In this document: positions 1 to 13,500 of the stretch, piece after piece
Position numbering within the stretch: the stretch's first letter is position 1
Layout of the letters: each line of letters starts with the position of its first letter
Origin: Thecamonas trahens ATCC 50062
Lineage: Eukaryota > Apusozoa > Apusomonadida > Apusomonadidae
Assembly (NCBI RefSeq): GCF_000142905.1
Contig: NW_013657645.1
Span: 288,077 to 352,076 of the forward strand
DNA: 64,000 nucleotides
Direction: 5' to 3'
Translations under genes and position numbers: made by a program
The notes under the pieces: generated by a model
Seen by the model: the letters and a program-made list of their open reading frames with translations, nothing else
The model's database searches: none
What the model was told of the DNA's origin: nothing

Positions 1-154
1 GCGACGGCGGCGGCGGAGGGGGGCTGGCAGGGCGCGGAGTCGGAGGCGGGCGACGACGGCGGCGGCGGCGACGGCGCGAGCACGCGTCGGTGGGCGTGAA
101 AGCCAATGCGGCAATGACCACAACTACAAGCAGAAGCTTGAGCGAGATCCGCAT
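1..154 (-). CDS. Secreted Arg/Pro-rich protein, N-terminal part only
   Basis: An ATG at 154 (reverse strand) opens a frame that runs off the left edge after about 51 codons. The first residues are a classic signal peptide: MRISLK, then a hydrophobic run of about 14 residues (LLLVVVVIAALAF), then a likely cleavage region around TDACS. After it come nine arginines in a row and a proline-rich stretch (PPTPRP, then PPPPPP). The frame is short and low-complexity, so homology cannot be judged. The signal peptide is the main support. The product is probably secreted or enters the ER; function is unknown. Confidence 0.5.
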   Translation of the reverse strand, partial: MRISLKLLLVVVVIAALAFTPTDACSRRRRRRRRRPPPTPRPASPPPPPPS

Positions 155-839
155 GATGGCTGCTCTCGTAAAGGAAGGGGGGGGGAGAAGGAAGGGAGGG
201 AGTGAGTATGATCTCGAGAAGGGCGGCGACGGAAGATGCCCGCGGGTAGCGGCAGCCTGAAAAAAAATAAGGGTCACGCGTGACGATCGCGACCAGCCAA
301 AAACATGCCCCACGCGGCCAACCTCATGCCCCCATGCCACAACGTGTGTCAGAGGGCCAAAGCCATTGTGCTCCAAAGATGCGGCATCTGCGTTTGTGCT
401 ACAGCATGTGCTTAAAGAAGCGCTATGGCCGCTTGTGCATGGAAAAGCGCCACATGACTGCCCCAAGCTGCCGGCTGTACGGATGAAAACGAGCGTTGGA
501 ATTGCCTCTCGGCGGCAGCCGCCCCACCTTGCAAAGGAAGGCACAGTTGGGCAGCAAAGCACGTCCGCCCGCCCATAGAGCAAGCTATCTGCTGCCGGAT
601 GGGTTGTCGTAGGTCAGAAAGGCCTTCTCCTGTTGCTGAAGGGCACTCAGGACGCTTCGGCACTCTGGGAGCCTTGCAAGAGTACGTACCAAAAAAAGGG
701 AGAAAAGCGAATACCCACAGTAGGGTTGTCAGAATTGGGGGGAGAAAGCGGAAGAAGAACAGAGTGCTTTCGTTTCGTCAGCCACAAAGGGGGGTGTAAC
801 AAAGTCAAGAACAGGCAGCGATGGGCAAAGCTTCCAAAG
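155..839. other. Intergenic region, no gene seen
   Basis: This stretch holds the 5' flank of the left-edge gene and the 3' flank of the HECT gene. It contains short purine runs and several small overlapping open frames in different phases with no recognisable protein character. I see no RNA gene or repeat. Confidence 0.5.
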
Positions 840-3800
840 TTACGAGAGCAGGAAACCAGACTGGCCCTCGGTCATGGCCTGGCGGAGCTTGGCCTGCAGC
901 ACCTCGGCCGACGAGTACTCGGGGAGCTTAAGGTAGTTGAGGCACGTCATGGTCGACGGCATGTAGGCGTCGGGCTGAGCTGCCGTCTTGCGCACAATCT
1001 TAAACGGCGGGTCGAGGGCGGCCCAACCCCCGTACGGCAACCGCGGCGAGCCGGTCATGAACTTGAGGAACTGCCGTCGCTCGTTGTCGTCAAACGAGGC
1101 GAGGACGTCGAAGAGGTCGTTGACAATCCGTGAGTGCGCCTCGTATCCGTGCTCGATTACGGTGTGCGCGGCAATGTCAGCGGCTGTCCACGGCTCGTCG
1201 GTGCCCATGAGGATGATCTCGAGCTCGCGGGCGTCAAAGCCGGCGAGAGCAGCAAGGTCAAAAACGTCGTTGACCCCGGCCAGGAACGCGTCGAGCTGCG
1301 GCCGGACGCCGCTGCCAATGGTGGCATCGACTACCGCGTCGACATACTGGCCCACGTTGGCGGTCGTCACCTCCATCTCGCACCCGCCGTCGACGAGCGC
1401 AAAGCCCGGCGCGCCAGGCAGCTCAAAGACGAGGAACAGGTCCTCAACCCGGGTGCCGTGGTCGTCGACCGTGACCTTGTCTGCCGGTGTGCCGTTGGCC
1501 ACGGCTTCGGCCGCCCGCATCAGCGGCTCAAGCGACGCTGCAAAGACCGGGTCGAACAGCGCCACGTCCGCCGCCGCCAGCGGCGCGCCCAGCAGCACCT
1601 TGTACATCGCGGGTGCAAACGGCAGGTCAATCAGCCGCGAGTCCATCAGCGCCTTGCCCACCAGCCACCCCATAAACTTGAAGAGCTTGAGCAGCCGCTC
1701 GCCGGCCGCCGCCGCGGTGCTCCCCGGCCCGCTAGCCTCGGCCTTGCGCCAGTCAAACGGTTTGGCGAAGAGCCCGTGTGGCGCGACAACGTACTTGTTG
1801 TCCTTGCTCTCGCTTGTCCGCCACATCTCCAGGTCCGCTCGCTGGACTTCGGCACACACAAGGGTGTAAAACTCGAGCGAGGGCCCAAGTCCGGTCCCTG
1901 ACTCGCCAAAGTACTCGATCTCCAGCACAGACTTGGACGCCGCATACAGCTCGAGCACCTTGAACGCCGATGACAGAATGGTCTCGCGCGAGATCCGCAC
2001 CTTGGACCGCTGGATCCGCCCGACCATGACCGAGTTGCTCCGGCCGGACGAGGCCGTCGCACCCGAGTTCTCCTGCAGCTGCAGCAGCGCGCGCGCCACG
2101 CCAAACGCAGTCGTGTGCAGAAACTGCTTGCGCGTCGCAAACGGAAAGACAAACGGCGCGCCCGCCATGAGCTGCGTCACCCACGACGGGAACGCGCCCG
2201 AGGTCACCGTCAGCGGATCCTGCATCTGCCGCTCGAGTTTGGCCGTCACAACCTGGTTAACAAACTCTCCGCTCGCCACGACACCACTGCCCGAGTCGAG
2301 CACCGCTGCCAGCTGGAGCTTGGCGTGAGTTAGCGCCTCGGGACTGTCGTACCCGCTTCCGTCGCGCTCGACCAGCTCGCGAATGTGAACCACCATCGTG
2401 TGGAGCAGCTTGAGCAGCGCTAGCGGCACAAACGCCGGCGAGGAGGACGAGAGCCCGCCCACAAGCTCCGCCAGAGGCGTCCCAATGTGCTCAAACGGCG
2501 AGAGCCACGTGCCGACACGACCAGCCTGCTTCTGTGTCCCGGCCGCACCCGCATACCGCGGCGTGCCGACCCGCCGCAGCACATTGGGCGTGCCGACCGA
2601 CGCTGGCGCCACCTTGTCGTCTGCCGCCCGGAGCACCGCGCTCTGCTCCGCCACGTATGCCGCGTACTCGTCCCGAGTCTTGAGCCGGTACTCAAACGTG
2701 TACACCTCGTCCCACAGCGCACGGTGCATCTCGGCGGAGTCGTCATACGCATAGTTGTCCTCGCTCCCAGCCCGCTCGACCGCAAACGCCTGCACAGCTT
2801 GGAAGACCGTCGTCGACGGCGGGAGCTCCTTGCCGTTGAGCGAGAGCACAAGGACCGCGTTCTCGGCCGCATACTTTGCGCCTGGCTCCGCAGATGCAGT
2901 CGAGCCGAGTCCGCCGCCCCACTCCTCCACATTGTAGCCGGAGCTCGACTTTTTCTTGCCCTTGGTTGGCCGCGCGCGCGAACCGCCCTTGCGCCCCAAG
3001 CCTGGGCCACGCGCAAGCCGCTCGCCGCTCTCGGTCTCGTTCCGGCCCTCGCTGCCGTTCGTCGAGCTTGACGCCGCCATGGTCGATGCCGACCCCGACG
3101 CCGCCGCCGCCGTGCTCGGCGAGGTTGCCTGAGTGGCTAGCGCTGCATCCAGCAAGTCCATGACTGCCTGCGCCCCGTGCTCTCCGGCCTCATCATTGCC
3201 CCCACCGTCGCCAAAGCCGGCCAGCTCGTCGTCGTCCTCATCCTCGTCGTACTCGTAGTCGTCCGAAGCGCCCGAGGCGTCAACAACAGCGCCCGACGAC
3301 GAGCCTGCCAGCGGCTCATCCTCCGAGCCGAGCATGTGCAGCTCAGCAGTGTTGGAGCTCGAGCGCGGAATGCCCGGCGCGGTGGTGCCCGGCGCCGGCG
3401 GCAGTTGCTTCGGCCCGCCCAGCGCCACGCGGGCCTTGGCCACGGCCTTGTTCGGCAGCTTGCCGATGACAAACTCCTCAATGGAGATGAGCGGTGCGAG
3501 CGGCTCGACAAGAAGCTCCGATGCCGTGTACGAGAGGCCTGCCTCGCGCGAAGACGATCCCGGGCTAACTGCCACTCGGAATGACTGCGTCAGAATCCGC
3601 AGGTCCTGGTTGCCGTCCGGGGGTGAGTGGAGCATGACTGGAAGCGTCTGGACCTTGGACAGCGCCTCCTGCACCTTGCGCACAAGCGGGACCAGCATCG
3701 GGTAGCCGTGTTGCGGTGTCGCCGGCGACGGCGCGTCGGCCGGCACCGATGCAGGCCGCGGCGCGTTGACCCACACGTGCGCAAAGACCGCAAGCCGGTC

Positions 3801-6786
3801 GAGCGCAATCTGCGGTGCAACCGCCGTGTCAGTCAAGTACTCCAGCAACTGCTCCATGACCTCGGACGAGATGATCTCAAAGGTTGTGACCATCGCAGTC
3901 CCTGTACCGTCGACGTCGACAAGCGCGTTGCGAAGTGCCACATGCGCACCCAGGTCGGCAGCGCCAACAGAGTCGCGTGGGAGCTTGTTGAGGCTCGCAG
4001 CTACCTCCCGCAGATGGCTCGTTCGCTCGTGCCCGCTGCCGGCGCCATGCAGCGTGCCAACGACGTCGAGAACGCTCGAGACGCTGGTGGCAATCCACTC
4101 GCGAAGTGTGGGAGTGTTCTCGCTCCTGCTTGTGGCCTGCTCAGTCCCACTCTTGCTGTCATTGTTCGAGCCAGACGACGAGGCCTGGCCAAATGCAGAC
4201 TTGGATGTCGAGCACGTGCCCGCAGGCGTGCCGAGGCTGCCGAGGTCCGAGCTAGCGAGCCGCTTGAGCTCAAACACCACACCTTCCTGCACAAAGTACG
4301 AGCCAAAAACGTCCGGCAGCTTGGCAAGGAGCATGCAAGCCAGCGAGACGCCGACCGCCAGCGCGGTCAGGTCCCGCTCCGAGAGAAGCGCGGCCACAAA
4401 CGACGAGATGGGCAAGTCTGCAAGCCGCTCGCGAAGAACATCGGCCGAGGCTAGGTGCACAAGCTTGCCCACCACACGAAATCCGCCGTTGCGGACCGAC
4501 GGATTGACCGACGTCGCGCACACGCCAAGTAGCGGTGCAAGCAGCATCTCGACCATCGAGTCGAGGAGCAGCTCCGACTCGGCCAGCATCCGCAGACGCG
4601 CCGTCTCACCGGTCTCGGTGTCGAGCACCTCATTACCGGCGGACCGTGATTCGAGGCCCTTGCCGAGCACAAGCTGGTATCCGCCCGATGACCGGAGGCC
4701 GCCCGAGTACCGCGACGAGAACCGCGAGAGCGACGAGTACGACGACGACGACGACGACGACGTGTTCTTGGCTGGAAAGTCATACTCAAAGTACGGCAGC
4801 AGCTCCGAGGCCAGCGTCAGCGACTGGAAGAGAACCGCCGCAGGCCGTCCGGCAGCGGTGCCCGACGCCGACGTAGTCGGCGCCATGGTACTAGGGGACG
4901 CAAGGGTACCGCCAGGCGTGCCGGCCGGAACCGGCGAGCCCGGTGCCGGCCCAGCTCCGGTTGCGTCGCCGGCCGCGGGCTCGGCAGCAATGAGGTGCCG
5001 CAGGACAGCGAGGACGCCAGACTGCATGAGGTTGGTGGCGAGCTGCGGCGAGGCACGCGCAAAGGTAGCCAGCGTCGACAGTACCATGACAAACGCGTTG
5101 TCCGGGAGCGAGACTGAGGCCTCGGGTCCGATGAGCATGAGCAAGTTGTTGAAGAGTCCGTAAGACGTGACCGTCGTCAGCGCCGCCTCGTCCGAGTAGA
5201 GCGACGATGCCAGGCGCGAGAAACAGAGGATGGCCGACTCGAGGATTTTCGGGTCCGAGTAGTTGAGCAGGTTGGTCAGCGTCGGCAGCGTGTCTGACAA
5301 CAGTGGCATCGTCGACGACGACATCGACCGGCAGAGCGACGACGCGAGCTTGACAGCCACCCGCTGCGACGACATCGGCATAAAGTCCAGATGCGAGAGC
5401 ACAGCCATCATGCCGCCTTCTTGGATGATTGCCGCCGCGTGCTCGTGCGCAACCTTGTCCAGCGCCTGCATCGCCGCCTCGGCGAGATCGATGTACGCTA
5501 GATTCATCAAGTTCATAACCAGCGGCGGCACGCCGCCGTTGCCCACCACCACATTGGCAGAGTTGGGCTGGATGTCCATCATGTGTGTAAGCGACCGGAT
5601 GGCAAATAGCATGATGTTCGGGTTGTGCGCCAGCGAGAGACAGTTGATCATCGGCGGCACAAACGCGTCAGGCGAGAATCCCGACATCGAATCTTCGTTC
5701 GCCATCGCCAGGTACTCGCACAGCTGCGAAAGCGCAAGCAATACGCGCGTCTCGTCATGCAGCGCAGAAATGCCCTCCAGCATCTCCGTCAAGGGTCCCG
5801 ACATCGGTCGGCGTCGGTGAAGTAGACCTCCGAACGCGCGGGAAAAGAGCTGCCCGGCTCGCGGGACGCTAGATGCGGTGCTCGAGGTACTGCCGCAACT
5901 GAGCGGACTCGCGAGGTCTCGAAGCGGCTTGTGTCGCTTGAGCTCTTTGGCTTTGGATGCCTTGTTAGACGGACTGGAGCGAGAGCGCTTGCTCTTGCTC
6001 TTGCTCTTGCTTTTGCTCTTGCTCTTGCTCTTGCTCTTGCTGGCTTGCGGCGACTCGGTCGACGGCGACGCGGGGCTTGGCTTACCCTTGTCCCTGTATT
6101 TGGTCTTGTCCTTGCCCTTAGCCTTGGTCTTGCCCTTGGTCTTGGCCTTGGATTTGCGTGCTTTTGTCAAGTCTGGCGCAGGTCCGGGGTGTGACGGCTT
6201 GCTTGCAGTCAGGCCCCGTGTCCGTTTCGACGGTGGTGATGTCTCGGTAGGCGAGTGTGCTGACGATGAGTTGCGACGCTGGCGCTTCCGAGTCTTCGGT
6301 AGACACGAAGATGGAGTCGATGAGTTGGTCTTTGTTGACGATGGCGCAGTATCAGTCTTTCGCTGCTTGCGGGTCTTGCGCGGGGCGGGGAGAGAGCTGT
6401 AGACGGCGGCGAGCTCGGCTCGGTCTTGCGAGATCGAGTCTGTTTCCGCGACGAGTTTTTCTGCACAGGAGACAAGCGTCGGGACGACTACGCCATAGCA
6501 GCCAAACCAAGCCATCCCCCATTTACAGAGCATGCCTCTCATTGTGTGAGTTGCCTGTCTCACCCGGCACACTGCAGCTACTGCGACCCACCGTGCCTGT
6601 CTGGCCTGGCCGGCCTGGCCTTGGCGCTTGACCACCACCACCACCAGAAGCCGCCTCAAGCTGGACGACAAGATGAAGATACAAATAGGGACTACATGCG
6701 GGAGTGTGGAAGAAGGAGGAGGGGTCGGGGAGGGGAGGTGTGGGGTGCGCGGTTGCGGCGAGACCAAAGGTCACGAATGATGCCAT
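840..6786 (-). CDS. TRIP12: HECT-type E3 ubiquitin ligase, TRIP12/UFD4 class
   Basis: HECT ligases accept ubiquitin from an E2 on a cysteine and pass it to substrates; the TRIP12/UFD4 class acts on ubiquitin-fusion and N-degron substrates. The C-terminus (about residues 1560-1947) is a HECT domain. It includes FGESGTGLGPSLEFYT and the catalytic motif STMTCLNYLKLPEYS, with the cysteine at about 1914 of the spliced model, 33 residues from the end. This motif is a hallmark of the TRIP12/UFD4 group. Residues ~294-520 are armadillo-like helices. The N-terminus is disordered and Lys/Ser-rich, including an SK dipeptide run. The long frame begins with a non-ATG codon. I propose exon 1 at 6786-6564 (ATG in MASFVTFGL), an intron at 6563-6461 (GTGAGA...TGCAG, phases agree) and exon 2 at 6460-840, giving 1947 residues. 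Function is well supported; the exact start is inferred. Divergent from the Roco gene. Confidence 0.9.
5990..6043 (-). repeat. Hexanucleotide repeat coding Ser-Lys dipeptides
   Basis: A run of CTTGCT/CTTGCT-like hexamers inside the HECT gene encodes alternating serine and lysine (SKSKSK). It lies in the disordered N-terminal region and is probably length-variable. Confidence 0.8.
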
Positions 6787-7507
6787 AGACAGCCAAGGGT
6801 GTCCCCTCTCCGGGGAGACCTACTGGGTCATGGAAGAAGATATGGAGAATGTCAACTGCAGCATACCATGCAGTGTCCATGGGTGGTGCTAGATGGCTGG
6901 GAGGAAGGCGGTACTGGGTGGTGGTAGCAGTGGCGGTGGGGCAGAGGGACTTTCGCGACATGGCTTTCCCTCGCGACCGTGTCACCCTCTCCTTCCGCCC
7001 CCCCCTCCTTCCAAGGATACGGACACGTCCTGCTGCCTAGCCACCCCCCTTCCCCCCTTGCCTTACTTCCCCCTCCCTCTCCCTCCTTTTCCTCACCCCC
7101 CCCCCCCCCACCACACACACACACTTCCCCCTCTCCCTCGTCAAAGGCACTTGAATACGTACGCGGCGGACAATGGAAGCTTGAGGACGCTTGTCCATCG
7201 ACGACGAATGTGGCTCTGTAAGCGCGTGTCACGTTCACGCCTCTGTTCATGATCAGTTTCCATGGTTTTGACTGCCTGAATTCCGACACGGGCGCGATCG
7301 GCACAAAGGCGGACTTGCGGCTTGCGACTTGCTGCACACCACCACCACCACCACCACCACCACCACCACCATCTACGCGAGGACGACTGGCTCCCCACAT
7401 CTCCCAACATTCACATACGTGTACATATACACCACTGAGAGTGGAAGAGAGGGTGGTAGGGAGCAAGGTCCGCAAAGTGACCACAGTCGGAAGCCAGTAT
7501 CGCCGCC
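6787..7507. promoter_or_regulatory. Divergent intergenic region between HECT and Roco genes
   Basis: About 720 bases separate two genes transcribed away from each other, so both promoters should be here. Visible features are a long pyrimidine-rich stretch (about 6980-7135), a short CA run and a CAC triplet run at about 7336-7370. A 357-codon open frame on the minus strand across this region is low-complexity (poly-Gly, poly-Trp in other frames) and not believable as a gene. No core promoter motif could be assigned. Confidence 0.5.
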
Positions 7508-10500
7508 ATGTCGACGACAGCTTGGCCGGACAGTGGCAGAAGGCCAGATGTTGGTGATGATGGAAGTTGTGGCTCATCGTCATCGTCGTCGTCACACTCG
7601 GCGAGCTTGTCATCGTCGCGATCATGGGTGAAGCAAGGTAGTGTGGATGGTCCTGGCTCGAGTCGACGACCTCGGGCAGTGTCGACCTTCTCGAGGACTC
7701 GGTCGTCATCCTCAGACGAAGAGAGCTCGGCCTCAGTCTCGAGATCATCTGACTCGGGATCAGACTCAGAAGTGACCCAAAGCTCGTCTTATGACTCGAG
7801 TGCCACTCAGGCCCAGGACAGGGCCACGATCTTTGTGCCCGAGTCGTTTGGTCTGCCGCAGGTGGCGCTGCTGCGGTGGACGCTCGCGTCAGCGCTTGTC
7901 TCGCCACTTGGCGTCGCCGACTCACTCGAGGACCCCTGGCCGGCGGCGCTCATTGGTCTGCCGATGACCGAATCTGTCGAGGTGGCTGCATCGCTGTTGG
8001 TTGCTCTTGGTGAACGTGTCTTTGGCGTCTCGGCCCTACCGCCATCCCATGTCGATGCTGTGACGCAGATCCTGGCGCTTGCGCCGGTGCTGGCCGACGT
8101 GCGGCGGGCGCCACCGCTTCTCGGGCAGCTAGTCCGGGCTGATGAGCCGGAACGCGAGCTCCTTGCGCCTGGATTTTGCTCCGCGCTGATGGTCGAGGCC
8201 GTAGTGGCAGCGGTGGTGACGGCCGACGCTGGCGAGATGCTGCCCACCTGCGTCCACTGCTACACCGGGGCGGCAGCCAACCCGATGACGTATCCGCTCA
8301 CGACGACGCTCAGCGGCAACACTCTTCCGCCAAGACTCACACTGGAGCTGGTCAATACCGATGCGTTTCCCAATGCACCAGACAAAGTTGTTGTGTCTGG
8401 CCCCAACGCTGTGCTGGGGCGGTCAGACAAGCGGTGCCACGCATGGCTCAAGTCGAACACGCTGATGGTCGCCGACAGCTCCGAGCCACTCGATCCTGAC
8501 GAGGTTATTGTGGTAAGCGTGCATGCGCCGCGAGTCTCGGCCGTCCACGTCGCGCTTGTTTACCACGTGCCCATCAACGCGTACGTGCTCCAACCAGCCG
8601 ATCTGGGCGCCAACGACACTCTGCTCAACGATGTCTCGCTGGCGGCAGCTGTTGAGGGTGGCGCGACGGCCAAGGAGCTTGCGCGCGCCTTTGCCATCCG
8701 CCTCCACGACCACATTGAGCTCGACCACGGCGGGCCTCTCTATAGGGTCGTGGCGCTGCGTGGTGTCGGCGCGCCGCCCTGTGGCAGCTATCCGCTCTCG
8801 CCGGCAGTTGCTGTCCTTGAAGCTACCAATGCAGCCGTCCTCGAACCGCTGGTGGCAGCACTCTCGCCACGCCTGGCTGCCTTTCGTGATCTTCGCCTTG
8901 ATCCTGAGCTCGACACGCTGCAACCCACTACCGCTGTGGCATGGACACTGTTCGAGACGTCGGTGGCTGCCAATGCGGTGTCTGCAGCGCACGCCGTGTT
9001 CGTCGGTTACGGTCTCGACTCGGATGCGCCGCGTGCACTGGCGATTGTCCTGGAGAGACTTGTAGTCGATGATCATGCGCTGGTCTCGCTTGTGCTTCGC
9101 CACTGCAGCGGCAGCTGTCTCACATCATCATCAGTAACGGGACCGGCGCAGCGGGGGCTGAGTACTGTCGTTTCTCTGCTGCTGGATGCGGGAGTGTCGT
9201 CTGAAGCGGCGCTAGCACCCGAGATGGCGTCGACGCTTGCTCCTAACATACTCGCTCTCCTCCGCGCGCCCACTTCGCTCGATCTGGCTGGTACCGATCT
9301 CGAGACCGACGGCGAGGTGGCGAATGCGATTGAGGCGAGTGGCGGGATGCTTGCCCGTCTCAAGAGCGTTGATTTATCCGGCAACAGCCTTGAAGCGCTA
9401 CCGATGGGGGTGCTGGAGCGGTGCATGGCGTTGACGACGCTCAACCTGGCCTCGTCTGGGGTGTCGGACTTGGCGCTTGTCGGGCCTTTTGGGCCCGGCG
9501 TTCTCGCAAATCTCACGTCGCTCAATGTGGCGAGCAACGGGTTGTACGGGGTGCCGATGGCGCTGCTCGAGTGTGCAACTGCACTGTGCGAGCTCGATCT
9601 CTCGGGCAACGAGCTGCCTGGCTTCCCCGATGCGGCGGCAGAGCTGCTTGCGCCCTCGCTCGTCTCGCTCGCGCTTGCCGACAACAACCTCAACACGCTT
9701 CCGCCTGCACTGGGCTCACTTACTCGGCTGCGGTACCTCAACGTGGCTGGACATGCGGCAGTGTCTAGCCTCGAGTGGCTCTCCTCGCTGACCGAGCTTG
9801 AGATCCTGATTCTAGACGGGGCACCGCTTGCCGCGCCGGTCTCGGGTGTACTGGACCGGAGCGAGTGGATGGAGATGGTGAGGGCCAAGCCGTATGCGGT
9901 CTGGCTCGACTCACAAGTTGCAATGGCGGCGTTTGATGCGCTTGATGAAGATGGAGTGGGGAGCCTCGATGCGCCGGCAGTGCTGCGACTCAATGCCGAG
10001 CTCGCGCATGTGCTTGTGCCCCGCAAGTTGGACGTGACGCCGATTGCACAGCTCAGCTCGCTCCGGCAGCTCTCGATCAAGCACCTCGGGCTTGACGAGC
10101 TGTCGCGCGAGCTGCTCTCTGGACTTGGATCTGGTGGGCAGCTGACGCGGCTCGATGTGTCGTCAAACGCGCTCGTCCGGCTGCCAGAGGAGCTCGGGAC
10201 GATGAGCTCGCTGGTACACTTTGAGTGCATGGGCAACCCGCTCGAGTTTCCGGCCCCATGCATCCGGGCCAAGGGCTCTGCGGCTATCCTGCTGTACTAC
10301 CAGGCGCTTGCCGGCGGCTCCGTCCCGATTTCGCGAACCAAGCTGTGCGTGGTCGGTCTTGGCAACGCAGGCAAGACGTCGCTCATTGCAGCGCTCACGC
10401 AAGGTCCAGACGCGTTTGACCGCGAGTCCAAGTCAACCGACGGAATCGCCATCCGCGAGTGGGTGGTACCGGCGGCGGATGTAGTGGCGGCGGCGCCCGA

Positions 10501-13500
10501 AGCGGTGTTGGAGACGGACAGCATCCGGTTTTCGGTGTGGGACTTTGCCGGGCAGTCGGTCTACTACAACACGCACCAGTTTTTCCTCTCACACCGTGCC
10601 ATCTACGTCCTGGTGTGGAACATTCGGCTCGGCGCCGAGCACGGCGGCCTCGACTTTTGGCTCAACTCGATCCGGTCACACCATCCCGAGGCGCCAGTTG
10701 TCATTGTGGGAACGCATGCGGACCAGGTTCCAGTCTCAAACATCGAGGAGGCACGACTGCGGCGGCAGTTTAGTCAGATACGCGGCTTTGTCAACGTGTC
10801 GTCGGCCACCGGGCTCAACATTGACGTGCTGCGAGCCAAAGTGCTGGCGATTGCCGCCGGTGAGCCGTACATGAACCAGATTGTGCCGACGGCGTTCATC
10901 AAGCTCGAGAATCAGCTCCGCCAGCTGGCAACCGAGTGCACGACCGAGCTCATCACCCAGTGGTCGCGAGTCCGGTGCTTTGGCGCGCTCTGCACCCTCC
11001 ACACAGAGGAGGAGGTGCTGCGGGCGACCGAGTACCTGACGGACCTGGGAACGATCATCCACGTACAGACACCGGCACTGCGGGATCTTGTTATCCTCTC
11101 GCCGCAGTTTCTGGCAGATGTGATGGCGTGCGTTGTCTCTGCGCAGCTGCCGCAGATGGATGCAGCCGGGCAGGCGCCTGCCATTGTGGACGGGATCCTG
11201 TACGAGTCGGCCACGGCGTTGGTTTGGGCGCGGTACGACACCTCACTCCACACCAAGCTCCTGCACCTCATCGCTCAGTTTGAGCTTGTCTACGCGCTCC
11301 CGCCGCATCCGACGCGCGGGCCGCGGTATCTGGTCCCGTGTCTCCTGCCCGACGACCCGGTGGCGTGGCCTGCCGAGTGGAGAGGCATTCCGCATGGCGC
11401 GGAGCGTGTGAGCCTGACGTACTCGTTTGACTTTCTCCCAATCGGCCTCTTCTCGCGGATCCAAGTGCGTGCGCGCGACGTGCCGGGTCCGGCATCGGGC
11501 GCCAACTTTGCCGTGATGTGGCGGACGGGTCTGCGGCTCCGGCGCGGGCCGCACGTTGCTGAGCTCACGACGAGTCAGAAGCGCGGGGTGATTACGGTGG
11601 CGGTTGCGGGCTCGGCGCCGCACACCCTCCTCAGCCTTTTCTCGCAGATCATATCTCGACTTGTCGACGAGCTGTACACCGGACTGGCGTACAGCGTCCA
11701 CGTGCCGTGTCCCGAGTGCACGGAGCTTGTGGACGGAGGCAGAGGGCAGACGCTGGTGCGCGGGTTCCATGTCGACGGCGACGAAAGCTTGCGTCGGGCG
11801 GCGTCGAGCTTTCTGGTGCGGACGATCCGGCGGGCGGTGACGTCCGAGGTCCCGTTTTTGCAGTGCGAGTACTTTCACATGGTGCCTGTGCGGCGGCTGG
11901 TGGCGTACATTCCGCCACGGTCGGACGTGCAGGTGGCGGACCAGTTTGAGCGCGACGTGGCGATGCTTGAGCAGCAGCACGTCCTCCTCACCTCTGCCAT
12001 CTACATCTCGTACTCGTTTGCCAACTCCTCCGAGGCGGTGGCCGCCGGCATCGTGCCGGCGGCGCGCGGTAGCTTTGATCCGTTGGCGCTCGGTGAGCAG
12101 CTGCGGGCACTCGGGTTCACAGTCTACTTTCGTGATCCTCGAGCGCCAAGCGGCGACGACATGTCTCGAATCCTGCAGTCTGTGCGGATCTTTGTGGCCT
12201 GTGTCTCGGTCGAGTATTTTAACGACCCGGCGGCGGTCCGCGAGTATGAGTACGCCATCAAGATCCTGCACAAGTCGCGAGTGCCTGTGGTTGTGGGTGA
12301 GTCGTTTGATTTTATGCGGCACCGAGCGTACATGCTCATATCAGGCGAGCTGTGGATCGACTTTGTGTCGCCTGCAACGCGAGAGGCAAAGCTCGCAGAG
12401 CTCTCGTCGCGGCTGCTGATGATGCTGCCGGCCAACTCGCCTGCGCAGGCGTATGTTCCAACCGATGACAAAGGAGCAGAGGGGCATATTGAGGTGTACG
12501 AGCGTGGGCTTGCCGTCCCGCGACGGGTGCCTCCTCTGGCGGTCAACAGCGCGAGGCCGGTCTTTGTCTCGTACGCGTGGCGCAACTCTGCGCACGCGTT
12601 TGGCGAGGCGGCGGTGGGCAAGGTCGATCCGCGCGGGATTGCCATCGATCTTGCCAAGAACTATGGGCTTGGCACGTGGCTCGACATCGACTGTCTGGGG
12701 CGGAACGGGTTGTTTGAGGACATTGCGGCGGGACTGTCGCGGGCGCGGGTTGTGGTAGCGTGTGTGTCGGACGCGTATGCGGCGTCGGACAACTGCCGTA
12801 TGGAATTTCTGCATGCGGCCAAGAACCTGTGCCTTCCGATGGTAGTGGCTGTTGTTGGGTCGGGCGACTACGCGTGGACACGGAGCGAGGTCGGACTCAT
12901 CGCAGCAGGGCTTCCGCAGATCAAGTTTGGGTCGGCGAGTGAGTTTGAGGCGTCGATGGAGGAGCTGGCCGGGGCGGTGTGCGAGGCGATGGCATCGTCG
13001 GGCGGGTGCGACGACGAGCCCAAAGCTGACGACGGTAGCAGAGCCGAAGCCGATGCGGCGGACGCTGAGTGGGCCGACTTGCGCGAGCATGCGCAGCGCT
13101 CGTTTATGCGGCAGCTGAACATGGCCGACGGCCTTGTGGCGCACATTGACGGGCCGCGGATCTTTGCTGTGACGCAGCTCTCGTCGTCATCGTGCTGCGT
13201 GGTGAACGGAGCGTCGCTGGTGGCGCTGTGCGAGAACCCTCAGGGCTGGCATATGCCGCTGGCGCCCGAGGCAGTGAAGCTCTCTGCCGAGAACGGGTGC
13301 GACGTGGTGGCGGCCGTGCCGTACTTTGACAGTCTGGTCCGGCTGATGCGGCTGACGTCGCCCGAGCTGGAGATGGTCCAGTCTGTCGAGTTTGCCGAGT
13401 TTATCGCCCGCAAGGGTAGCGTCGGGCGGCATGAGCTCGGAGTTGACGGCGGGCGTGGAGGCGGGCCGCTCGCGGGCGGGCGATCGCGGACACGGTCGCG

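Noticed and set aside
3766-5163. 465-codon plus-strand frame inside the HECT gene
   Set aside because: Ser/Arg/Pro-rich antisense shadow of the armadillo region; the real frame is on the minus strand with recognised domains.
5878-6402. Plus-strand frame with a poly-leucine stretch read as a membrane protein
   Set aside because: It is antisense to the SK repeat of the HECT gene; the leucine run is a by-product of the hexanucleotide repeat.
6852-7925. 357-codon minus-strand frame across the HECT/Roco divergent region
   Set aside because: Built from poly-Gly, poly-Pro and overlap with the Roco start; it has no domain and overlaps a better gene.
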